This document shows, piece by piece, positions 7,625 through 14,227 of a stretch of DNA of 16,325 nucleotides. The first letter of the stretch is position 1. Each line of letters begins with the position of its first letter. The notes below the pieces were generated by a model that had not been told where the DNA came from, did no database searches, and saw only the letters and a program-made list of their open reading frames with translations. Made by a program: the position numbers and the translations under genes. The DNA lies in the NCBI GenBank assembly GCA_025350365.1, contig JANXXY010000116.1, forward strand, positions 1 to 16,325, in the 5' to 3' direction. The stretch comes from Bacteroidales bacterium (GTDB taxonomy: Bacteria; Bacteroidota; Bacteroidia; Bacteroidales; JAAUTT01).

Positions 7625-7884
7625 GACAATTTACTTTTGATAGTGGTGCTTTCGATGATTTTTGCAACTGGGCGGTTTATGACAAAAAAGTTTTTAAAAA
7701 AATAGTTGAACTTCTGGAAAGTATAAAACGCACTCCTTATTAGGGAATTGGAAAACCTGAACTGCTCAAATTCAATCAATCCGGATTTTGGTCGAGAAGA
7801 ATAACTGATGAACATAGGCTTGTTTACAAAGTTGATGATCAAAATAATATCTTTATTGCCAGTTGTCAAGGGCATTATCAATAA
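7621..7884 (+). pseudogene. Txe/YoeB-type mRNA interferase interrupted by one in-frame TAG
   Basis: Reading through the stop, the frame gives 87 codons, the usual YoeB size. It starts MRQFTFDSGAFDDFCNWAVY, with the family's Trp and DKKVFKKI segment. A TAG follows at 7741-7743 (codon 41), in the loop just before GIGKPELLKFN. After it the frame continues SGFWSRRITDEHRLVYKV and ends GHYQ. The expected catalytic residues are all still encoded downstream of the stop: Glu47 in KPE, Arg66 in EHRL, and His85 and Tyr86 at the end. YoeB-type toxins bind ribosomes and cut mRNA at the A site. There is no other defect, so the nonsense change is probably recent. It could be a sequencing error, a true inactivation, or a stop read through at low level. 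It overlaps the antitoxin gene by four bases. Confidence 0.88.
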
Positions 7885-7894
7885 ACAAACCTAT

Positions 7895-8010
7895 TTATAC
7901 CGCAACGCCTCCATCGTCCTTTTTCATACTTCTTATATCACCATAAAAATAACTGCTTGCATTCCTACAAATAAGTTGATATACTCGCCATCAAATAAGT
8001 AGATAAACAT
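7895..8010 (-). pseudogene. Possible small frameshifted gene, family unknown
   Basis: On the minus strand an ATG at 8010 opens a frame reading MFIYLFDGEYINLFVGMQAV that stops at 7933. In another frame the sequence continues as YGDIRSMKKDDGGVAV to a TAA at 7895-7897. Together the pieces look like one short protein of about 40 residues with a single frameshift near 7943. I know no family for it. The evidence is only the natural look of the two peptide pieces, so this may be chance. Confidence 0.2.
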
Positions 8011-8062
8011 GGGGCTTCAAATCTAATTAGTGAATTCATGAAAATTTTATCAGTTATGCTTA

Positions 8063-8608
8063 TTATGAAAAATTCTTCTTTTTCAAATAGGTTTTCAAAA
8101 TACTTACAATCGATGGGAAACTAATGGTTGCAAAGTCGATGTTGCTTGGATGAACCAACATTGCTTCGGCAACATCATCAGCTGCCTTCATTTTGGAGAT
8201 ATCTTGCACAGGGCATATAAAAGCCAGATCGCAGGTAAAATAACTTATATTCCGGTACACATATTCGTTGGGGTACGATGATAGGAATTCGAGCGTTACC
8301 ACCTCAATTCCAAGTTCTTCAAAAATCTCTCTTCTTACGGCATCTTCTGCACTTTCCATGGTGTCCACAAATCCTCCGGGCAAATCAAATGTTCCGGCAC
8401 GTGGATCAAATTTCCGTTTAGTAAGGATGATACGGTTGTCGGGCAATTGCACAATCACTGCCACTGCTGTCGACGCATTTATAAAAAAACAGAATTTACA
8501 ATCCATGCAATTAAATGCTTTTACACCATCGTAAATAAAACCCTTATGACCGCATTTTGGGCAAAAACTAAATATCTGTGAAGGATGTGATTGAGAATTG
8601 GAATGCAT
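8063..8608 (-). CDS. Nudix hydrolase with N-terminal zinc ribbon
   Basis: With the start at 8608 the protein has 181 residues. A zinc ribbon comes first (CPKC at 16-19 and CMDC at 34-37). The Nudix fold follows, with a perfect Nudix box at 79-101: G, five residues, E, seven residues, REIFEELGI, including the metal-binding glutamates. Family members hydrolyse nucleoside diphosphates linked to another group, and the zinc ribbon recalls NADH pyrophosphatase-type Nudix proteins, but the substrate cannot be read from the sequence. The frame is open up to 8746, but the extra 46 residues look unlike protein. A -33/-7-like promoter ending near 8629 (see that entry) also favours the internal ATG. The gene is divergent from the next gene, 145 bases away. 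Its stop is TAA at 8063-8065. Confidence 0.87.
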   Translation of the reverse strand: MHSNSQSHPSQIFSFCPKCGHKGFIYDGVKAFNCMDCKFCFFINASTAVAVIVQLPDNRIILTKRKFDPRAGTFDLPGGFVDTMESAEDAVRREIFEELGIEVVTLEFLSSYPNEYVYRNISYFTCDLAFICPVQDISKMKAADDVAEAMLVHPSNIDFATISFPSIVSILKTYLKKKNFS

Positions 8609-8628
8609 GGATAAGTTTTTTACGAACA

Positions 8629-8660
8629 AGTGAAAGTACATGAGAAAATTGGAACGAACA
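8629..8660 (-). promoter_or_regulatory. Candidate Bacteroidota promoter of the Nudix gene
   Basis: Read on the minus strand, TTTG is followed after 20 bases by TACTTTCA, close to TAnnTTTG with two mismatches at its end. The element would start transcription about 10-20 bases before the ATG at 8608. It therefore supports the shorter start. The match is partial. Confidence 0.35.
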
Positions 8661-8753
8661 AAACCCGCTTTAAAATTATTTTCTCTGGTATGGCGGTGTA
8701 AACTGTTATTAATTATTATTTTTGAACTTACATAACTACTAAACAAAACTTAC

Positions 8754-9875
8754 ATGGAAAAAAATAATAAACCTGAAGTCAAACGGCTACTATCACTGGA
8801 TGCTCTTCGTGGATTCGACATGTTCTGGATTATGGGTGGTGAAAGCATGTTTATTGCTTTAGGAGCGCTTACCGGCTGGCCCGTTCTTCAGTGGTGGGCT
8901 GGTGAATTACACCACGTTGCATGGCATGGATTTGTATTTTACGACATGATATTCCCTCTATTTCTATTCATTGCCGGTATTTCGTTCCCTTTTTCTATGG
9001 CAAAACGGTTTCATGGCCCTGAAAACCGTAAATCTCTTTATATTCATGTTGTTAAACGGGGGATTATCCTGGTTCTATTAGGAATTATTTACAATAATGC
9101 CGTTAATTTTGATTTTACAAATCTTCGCTATGGTAGCGTTTTAGGCAGAATTGGATTGGCATGGATGTTTGCTGCACTCATTTTTATGAATACCAGATTA
9201 ACTTTTAGAGTCATTTGGTGCGCCGGTATTTTACTTGCATATTGGTTATTATTGGTAATATTCCCGGCACATGATTTGGGTTCAACTGATCCATTTTCGA
9301 TGGAAGGCAGTCTAACCGGTCTCGTTGACCGCATGATTATGCCTGGAATTTTATACCTGAAAATTCATGATCCTGAAGGTATTTTGAGTTTGTTGCCGGC
9401 AATTTCCACTGCTTTATTGGGCATGCTAACCGGGCAATTTGTTTTGTCGGATTATCTTAATAAAAACCCTCTGAAAAAAGTACTCTTCATGGCAATGGCA
9501 GGTATAGCACTGATGGTTATTGGTAAATTGTGGAATTTAACATTTCCTATCAACAAAAACCTGTGGACTAGCTCGTTTGTTTGCTTTGTAGGGGGCATAA
9601 GTTTATTATTATTTACCCTGTTTTATTTAGTAATAGATATTTGGAACTATAAAAAATGGACAACTTTTTTTGTAGTTATTGGAGTGAATTCCATTACCAT
9701 TTATCTGGCTCACCGCCTGTTCGATTTTGAATACACCACCCGTTTTTTATTTGGCGGACTAATTAAGTTATTTCCCGAAACATGGTTTCCATTCCTGGGT
9801 GCAACTGCCTTTGTTGTTACCGGGTGGATATTTTTATATTTCTTGTATAAGAAGAAGATTTTTCTGAAAGTATAA
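8754..9875 (+). CDS. DUF5009 / heparan-alpha-glucosaminide N-acetyltransferase-like membrane protein
   Basis: This 373-residue protein has about ten membrane spans. It opens with RLLSLDALRGFDMFWIMGGE and ELHHVAWHGFVFYDMIFPLF, the signature of the bacterial family related to human HGSNAT and to NagX-like proteins (DUF5009). His54 in HHVAW is the likely counterpart of the active-site histidine that takes the acetyl group across the membrane; this is inferred from the human enzyme. Later spans include the conserved SITIYLAHRLFDF segment near 320. In bacteria these proteins are often found near amino-sugar or glycan degradation genes and may acetylate sugars at the membrane. No such genes are near here, so the substrate is open. 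The length is normal for the family and the frame is intact. A 242-base gap follows before the next gene. Confidence 0.85.
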   Translation: MEKNNKPEVKRLLSLDALRGFDMFWIMGGESMFIALGALTGWPVLQWWAGELHHVAWHGFVFYDMIFPLFLFIAGISFPFSMAKRFHGPENRKSLYIHVVKRGIILVLLGIIYNNAVNFDFTNLRYGSVLGRIGLAWMFAALIFMNTRLTFRVIWCAGILLAYWLLLVIFPAHDLGSTDPFSMEGSLTGLVDRMIMPGILYLKIHDPEGILSLLPAISTALLGMLTGQFVLSDYLNKNPLKKVLFMAMAGIALMVIGKLWNLTFPINKNLWTSSFVCFVGGISLLLFTLFYLVIDIWNYKKWTTFFVVIGVNSITIYLAHRLFDFEYTTRFLFGGLIKLFPETWFPFLGATAFVVTGWIFLYFLYKKKIFLKV

Positions 9876-10117
9876 CCGATAAAATTTATCGTCAGCTACT
9901 ACCGTTTGGCTCTATTAAAAAGGCAAATGGTAATTTTAAACTTCTTACCTGATGAAAAAAATTGAACAAATAATATTAAATTTGTTTATAGAGGGTAAAA
10001 GTAGCCATCTTCAAATTTAAATTATTTTTTGTAGCCTATACTGGTTTATAAATTAAACAGGCTAAGTGCCAAAGTGAGGATATTTTTTTATTCAATTTAC
10101 AACGAAAAGTAATAAAA
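9876..10117. other. AT-rich gap before the siaC-like gene
   Basis: The stretch contains a 15-base palindrome (9877-9891, CGATAAA-A-TTTATCG) just after the acyltransferase stop and a TAAATTTG box (9977-9984) that fits the -7 consensus but lacks a -33 partner. No open frame of interest and no T-tailed hairpin were seen. The promoter of the next gene is probably here but cannot be fixed. Confidence 0.4.
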
Positions 10118-10492
10118 ATGCAGGATTTAATAATTCAAGGAACTAATAAGACACCATCTATCGATTTTAAAATAAATGGTGAGTTGAAAATTGAAGGCCG
10201 TTCTATTCCTGAAAATACATATGATTTTTACAAACCCATCGTTAATTGGGTGGAAACATTAAAAAACAGTATCCCTTCATCTATTACTTTAACAGTAAAG
10301 TTAGAATATATTAATACCAGTTCCAGCAAATTGATATTGGAAATATTTAAAATACTTGATGAAATTTTTACTTCAAAAAAGTCTGAAGTTGAAATTGTTT
10401 GGTTATATGACTATGATGATGATGAAAATCGGGAAGAAGGCCACAATTACAAAAGTGAATTGAATGTACCATTTAATATTAAGGCATTTTAA
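10118..10492 (+). CDS. SiaC-family regulatory phosphoprotein (DUF1987)
   Basis: This 124-residue cytoplasmic protein matches the SiaC/DUF1987 family over its whole length. The conserved stretches are KIEGRSIPENTYDFYKPIVNW at about 24-44, KLEYINTSSSKLILEIFKIL at 61-80 and the acidic DYDDDENREEGHNYKSEL near the end. In Pseudomonas aeruginosa SiaC is switched by phosphorylation on a threonine (Thr68) by SiaB and SiaA and controls the diguanylate cyclase SiaD. Thr67 in INTSSS is the likely equivalent here. No SiaA, SiaB or cyclase gene is in the window. The gene meets the histidine kinase gene end to end, and both stops share the palindromic TTAA at 10489-10492. The frame is intact and the start ATG at 10118 fits the family. 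Confidence 0.87.
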   Translation: MQDLIIQGTNKTPSIDFKINGELKIEGRSIPENTYDFYKPIVNWVETLKNSIPSSITLTVKLEYINTSSSKLILEIFKILDEIFTSKKSEVEIVWLYDYDDDENREEGHNYKSELNVPFNIKAF

Positions 10493-11853
10493 AAAGTAAT
10501 TGTAAATATGGTTTCCTTCTCGGGCACTGAACTTGCTGTTATTGAGCCATTGTGCAGCCTGATAATTTGCTTGGAAAGACTTAATCCAATTCCTGATCCG
10601 GATGGTTTGGTAGTGAAAAATGGGATAAATATCTTATCCAAAACTTCTTGCAAAATACCCATACCGTTATCAACTACCTGAATGGTCGCATGACCTCGTT
10701 TATTATAAAAAGCTTTCATTTCAATGTGAGACTCTGAACGGCCTTCCAATGCATGAATCGAATTTTTTATCAGGTTTATCAGTACTTGCTCAATTAGTTG
10801 CTCGTCAATAGATAATTCAATGTCTTCGGGCAGAATGCTAGTAGCAAACAATATATTGTTTCGTTTCATTTCTTCCTCCAAAAACATCTCAATATTTTTG
10901 AACAAGTTATTGATGGACGAAATTTTAAAATTGGGTTTGGGTATCTTTGTAAGGTTTCGATACGTGTTCACAAAATGCAATAAGCCCGTACTTCTCCTAT
11001 TTATGGTTTGAATTGCCTGTTGAATTTCATCAAGACTTTCCCGTTCAATTTGCAAACAAACTCCGCCGGACTGATCCAAATCACTTTGGGCTTTCAGCAT
11101 TAGTTCTATGGTTGACGATAATGAAGCAATGGGGGTAATTGAATTCATTATTTCGTGTGTAAGCACTCGGATAAGTTTTTGCCAGGCCTCTGTTTCCTGT
11201 TCCTCAAGTACACTCTGAATATTTTTAATTGTAGCCAGTGTGATATTTTTACTTCTGATTTTTAGTTCAGTTGCGAAAATAGCGAGTTGTAAAATATCAT
11301 CTTCATCCTGCACTTTTACTAAAGCGTTCTGTCCGGCTTTTATATTGAGTAGTGTAACCACAAGTTCCGGGCTAAGCAGATTTAGGGCGTGGATATTCTT
11401 CAAACTATTAACCTGAAACAGCTTTTTTGCGGCTTTGTTAACCATTTCAACCTCACCATCCTTTTGGTAGGCGATAATACTTACATCTATATTTTGAACT
11501 ATACTTTGCAGGTAATGAAAGTGTTCTTCCTTTTCGGAACGAACCTGTTGAAAGTCGCGAATAACATCGTTAAAAGCTTTATTAAGTTCATCAAACGACG
11601 AGCCCATTCCTTCAATTTGAAATGACCGCGAAAATTCTGAAAAACGTATCGATTCCAGAAAACTTGCCAAATCACGATTGGTTTTATTCACATACCTAAT
11701 TAACGAGAATACCTGGTAAATAATTATGCCACAAAGGATAAACGATGGCAACAACCATTTTTCCTCCACCACGGAAAAGAAAAATGTGCCGATGGAAAGC
11801 GTTAAAATGATAATACGGAAAATACTATTTACATAGAAATTTTTATAGGTCAT
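10489..11853 (-). CDS. Membrane sensor histidine kinase with PAS-like domain
   Basis: With the start at 11853 the protein has 454 residues. Two membrane spans lie at about 12-30 and 34-52. A HAMP-like/linker helix and a PAS-like domain (about 110-210) follow. The phospho-acceptor helix reads RVLTHEIMNSITPI with His233. The catalytic ATPase domain carries the N box (LINLIKNSIHAL, Asn364), the G1 box (VVDNGMGI, Asp395), the F box (FIPFFTTK) and the G2 box (GSGIGL, 419-424). All key residues are present. It probably autophosphorylates and passes the phosphate to the response regulator encoded just upstream, whose coding end it overlaps by 11 bases. The frame is open 14 codons further up, to 11895, but the ATG at 11853 gives the compact overlap normal for coupled genes. 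The stimulus is unknown, since almost no periplasmic loop is left between the spans. Confidence 0.9.
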   Translation of the reverse strand: MTYKNFYVNSIFRIIILTLSIGTFFFSVVEEKWLLPSFILCGIIIYQVFSLIRYVNKTNRDLASFLESIRFSEFSRSFQIEGMGSSFDELNKAFNDVIRDFQQVRSEKEEHFHYLQSIVQNIDVSIIAYQKDGEVEMVNKAAKKLFQVNSLKNIHALNLLSPELVVTLLNIKAGQNALVKVQDEDDILQLAIFATELKIRSKNITLATIKNIQSVLEEQETEAWQKLIRVLTHEIMNSITPIASLSSTIELMLKAQSDLDQSGGVCLQIERESLDEIQQAIQTINRRSTGLLHFVNTYRNLTKIPKPNFKISSINNLFKNIEMFLEEEMKRNNILFATSILPEDIELSIDEQLIEQVLINLIKNSIHALEGRSESHIEMKAFYNKRGHATIQVVDNGMGILQEVLDKIFIPFFTTKPSGSGIGLSLSKQIIRLHNGSITASSVPEKETIFTITF

Positions 11854-13219
11854 ATTTTTCCATTCTCCGGTATAATGAAGTTCGGGTGATTCCAAGTTCC
11901 TGTGCTGCCTGGCTTATATTACCCTGAAATTGTTTCAATACCTTAACAATGATTTGTTTTTCTACATCGTCAAGATTAAAGGATGAAAGCTCAAAATCTC
12001 CCACTTTGTTTGGCTGAGTAGACAATATAAAATCGTCCGGTTCCAGAATATTTGAATCGGCCATAATGATAGCACGTTCAATAGCATGCTGCAATTCGCG
12101 CACGTTTCCGGGCCATGGGTAAAGATTTAGCTTTTTGATGGATGATGTACTAATACCTTTGATATTCTTTTTATACTTCTTGGTATAAATTTTTATGTAA
12201 TGATTAGCTAAAAGAGGGATGTCACCGGCTCGGTCGCGCAACGGAGGGAGGTGTATTTCTACCGTATTTACCCTATAAAGCAAGTCCTGACGAAATTGAT
12301 TATCCGAAACCATTTGCAAAATATTGTTATTGGTAGCACATATCAACCGGACATCAATTGCTTTCGGACGAGTAGCTCCAACCCGAACAACTTCGCGGCG
12401 TTCAAGAACTGTGAGTAATTTCGTTTGTAAAGTGTTAGAAAGGTTACCAATTTCATCGAGAAACAAACTACCACCCGACGCAACTTCAAATCGCCCGGGC
12501 TTTTCCTTTTTAGCGTCAGTAAATGCTCCTTTTTCATGACCGAATAGTTCGCTTTCAAACAAACTTTCGCTTATCGACCCTAAGTCAACACTTATAAAAA
12601 CCTCATCTTTCCGATGAGAATTCCGGTGAAGGGCACGGGCTACCAGTTCTTTTCCGGTTCCATTTTCACCTAATATCAACACATTGGCATCTGTTGCAGC
12701 CACTTTTTGTATGGTGGCGAAAACCTTTTGCATTTCGGGCGAATTCCCTATAAAATCGGCAAAAGGTTGATCCATTACGGCACTTAATTCTTTTTGTTTA
12801 TTTCGCAGACTGTCTGTTTCCCATCTGGAACGTCTCAGTTTTATAGACGAAGAAATGGTTGCCAATAGTTTTTCGTTTTGCCAGGGCTTCAATACAAAAT
12901 CAGTTGCTCCTGCTTTTATAGCACGAACCGCTTTTTCAGCATCACCATAAGCAGTAATGAAAACTACCACAGCATCATTATCTATTTCAATAATTTTTTC
13001 CATCCACTCAAAACCTTCCTGTCCGCTAATGGCATCTTTGGTAAAATTCATATCCAAAAGAATCACATCAAAATCCTCCTTTTTCATTACCTCAGGAATG
13101 CGTTCTGGGTTGTTTATAGCAGTAATTGATTCAACATGGTTTTTTAATAGCAATTTTAAAGCAAACAAAATATCTTCGTTGTCATCAACAGCAAGGATTC
13201 TACCTATTTTAGCAGTCAT
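11843..13219 (-). CDS. Sigma-54-dependent response regulator (NtrC family)
   Basis: The protein has 458 residues from the ATG at 13219. The receiver domain (about 5-125) carries Asp12/13 and the phospho-acceptor Asp56 in VILLDMNF, with Thr89 and Lys111 (VLKPW) also in place. The AAA+ domain (about 155-390) has Walker A GENGTGKE at 184-191, Walker B SLFLDE at 251-256 and arginines in QFRQDLLYRVN. The Fis-type helix-turn-helix is at 428-456 (GNISQAAQELGITRTSLYRR). The sigma-54 contact loop is GAFTDA (231-236) rather than GAFTGA. The frame extends 15 codons further up, but the receiver begins soon after the chosen ATG. It heads an operon with the histidine kinase and is divergent from the ABC ATPase and TolC genes, which are its likely targets. 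When phosphorylated it should remodel RNA polymerase with sigma-54 at distant sites. Confidence 0.92.
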   Translation of the reverse strand: MTAKIGRILAVDDNEDILFALKLLLKNHVESITAINNPERIPEVMKKEDFDVILLDMNFTKDAISGQEGFEWMEKIIEIDNDAVVVFITAYGDAEKAVRAIKAGATDFVLKPWQNEKLLATISSSIKLRRSRWETDSLRNKQKELSAVMDQPFADFIGNSPEMQKVFATIQKVAATDANVLILGENGTGKELVARALHRNSHRKDEVFISVDLGSISESLFESELFGHEKGAFTDAKKEKPGRFEVASGGSLFLDEIGNLSNTLQTKLLTVLERREVVRVGATRPKAIDVRLICATNNNILQMVSDNQFRQDLLYRVNTVEIHLPPLRDRAGDIPLLANHYIKIYTKKYKKNIKGISTSSIKKLNLYPWPGNVRELQHAIERAIIMADSNILEPDDFILSTQPNKVGDFELSSFNLDDVEKQIIVKVLKQFQGNISQAAQELGITRTSLYRRMEKYDL

Positions 13220-13369
13220 AAAACAAGGTTTTTTTATTTTGCTTAAATGTAATAAAAAATACAAAATGTCCGAAATCGTACTGTTTATGTTTCATAATTG
13301 TACACTAAATATTACAAATATTTTTGTGTCTTATTGTTTATGTTCCTAACAGATAATATAATAACCATT

Positions 13370-13386
13370 TAGGCATGAAAATTGAG
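13370..13386 (+). promoter_or_regulatory. Weak sigma-54 (-24/-12)-like element
   Basis: TAGGCATGAAAATTGAG resembles YTGGCACGRNNNTTGCW. The GG of the -24 element and the G of the -12 element have the required spacing of 12, and TTG is present, but the -12 GC reads GA. It points at the ABC ATPase gene and lies next to a sigma-54 activator gene, which is why it is listed despite the mismatch. Confidence 0.25.
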
Positions 13387-13394
13387 ATATATAA

Positions 13395-13454
13395 ATAAAT
13401 TGAAATAGATAGATATAAATTGAAATAAAGGGACATAAAGGGACATAAAGAGAT
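13395..13454. repeat. Short direct repeats in the leader of the ABC ATPase gene
   Basis: ATAAATTGAAATA occurs at 13395-13407 and again at 13415-13427, exactly 20 bases apart. A 10-base unit ATAAAGGGAC follows at 13425-13434 and 13435-13444, with a third, altered copy ATAAAGAGAT at 13445-13454. The cluster ends about 20 bases before the ATG at 13474. Regular spacing on the scale of one and two helical turns fits protein binding sites, but simple tandem duplication in AT-rich DNA is the plainer reading. Confidence 0.7.
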
Positions 13455-13473
13455 TTAAAGGAAAAAATAATAT

Positions 13474-14151
13474 ATGCTTAAAACAATTGATTTAACTAAA
13501 GTTTTTAGAACCGACGAAGTTGAAACTACTGCATTAAATAAAGTGAACCTTCAAATTGTTCCTGGCGAATTCGTGGCTATCATGGGTCCTTCGGGATGCG
13601 GAAAGTCCACCTTGTTAAATATTCTTGGTTTGCTCGATAACCCGTCCACCGGGCTTATGTATTTTAACGACGAAGAGGTATCAAAATATACAGAGAAAAA
13701 ACGGACTAATTTGCGTAAGTCCAATATAGGTTTTGTATTCCAAAGCTTCAACCTTATTGATGAGCTTACGGTTTATGAAAATGTAGAATTACCCTTATTG
13801 TACATGAAAGTGTCGGGTTCCGACCGGAGGAAAAAAGTTGAAGGCGTATTAGAACGTATGAAAATAGCACATCGGCGAAACCATTTTCCGCAACAACTTT
13901 CGGGTGGTCAGCAGCAGCGAGTGGCAATTGCCCGTGCCGTAGTAACCAAACCCAGACTGATACTCGCCGATGAGCCAACCGGGAACCTCGACTCTGCGAA
14001 TGGTGAGGAAGTAATGAACCTGCTTAGTGAACTTAACCAGGAAGGGACAACCATTGTGATGGTTACTCACTCACCCACCGATGCTGAAAAAGCTTCGCGG
14101 ATTGTGCAATTGTTCGATGGACATGTGATCACAGAGAATATTCGCAAATAA
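13474..14151 (+). CDS. ABC transporter ATPase of the MacB/LolD type
   Basis: This 225-residue cytoplasmic ATPase has every motif intact: Walker A GPSGCGKS (38-45), Q-loop Gln90, signature LSGGQ (142-146), Walker B LILADE (162-167), the EPTGNLDS D-loop and switch His199. The short length and the PTGNLDS region place it with the MacB/LolD/FtsE class, which drives FtsX-like permeases in mechanotransmission or export rather than in pumping across the inner membrane. Normally such ATPases are coded next to one or more FtsX-type permeases and a membrane-fusion protein. Here the next gene, 76 bases on, is a TolC-type outer-membrane factor. Its transcription is probably governed by the divergent sigma-54 regulator. 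Confidence 0.92.
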   Translation: MLKTIDLTKVFRTDEVETTALNKVNLQIVPGEFVAIMGPSGCGKSTLLNILGLLDNPSTGLMYFNDEEVSKYTEKKRTNLRKSNIGFVFQSFNLIDELTVYENVELPLLYMKVSGSDRRKKVEGVLERMKIAHRRNHFPQQLSGGQQQRVAIARAVVTKPRLILADEPTGNLDSANGEEVMNLLSELNQEGTTIVMVTHSPTDAEKASRIVQLFDGHVITENIRK

Positions 14152-14227
14152 AAAATACATGCAGGTTCTGCACAAGAAAAAATAATAATAAATCACTTAT
14201 AAATAATTACTTAATTAAACCATACCA

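Larger units (their letters stand above)
13220..13473. promoter_or_regulatory. Divergent control region between regulator and export genes
   Basis: These 254 AT-rich bases separate the response-regulator gene from the ABC ATPase gene and must hold the promoters of both. Visible inside are a sigma-54-like element (13370-13386) and a cluster of short direct repeats just before the ATPase start (13395-13454), each listed apart. No clean TTTG-N19-TAnnTTTG promoter was found in either direction. A minus-strand TACATTTA box upstream of 13219 is the nearest. Confidence 0.6.

Noticed and set aside
8609..8746. Longer Nudix start at 8746 (46 extra residues)
   Set aside because: The extension lacks family similarity and would include the likely promoter of the gene.
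9877..9891. Palindrome CGATAAA-A-TTTATCG as terminator of the acyltransferase gene
   Set aside because: It has practically no loop, is AT-rich and has no T run, so it cannot form a proper terminator hairpin.
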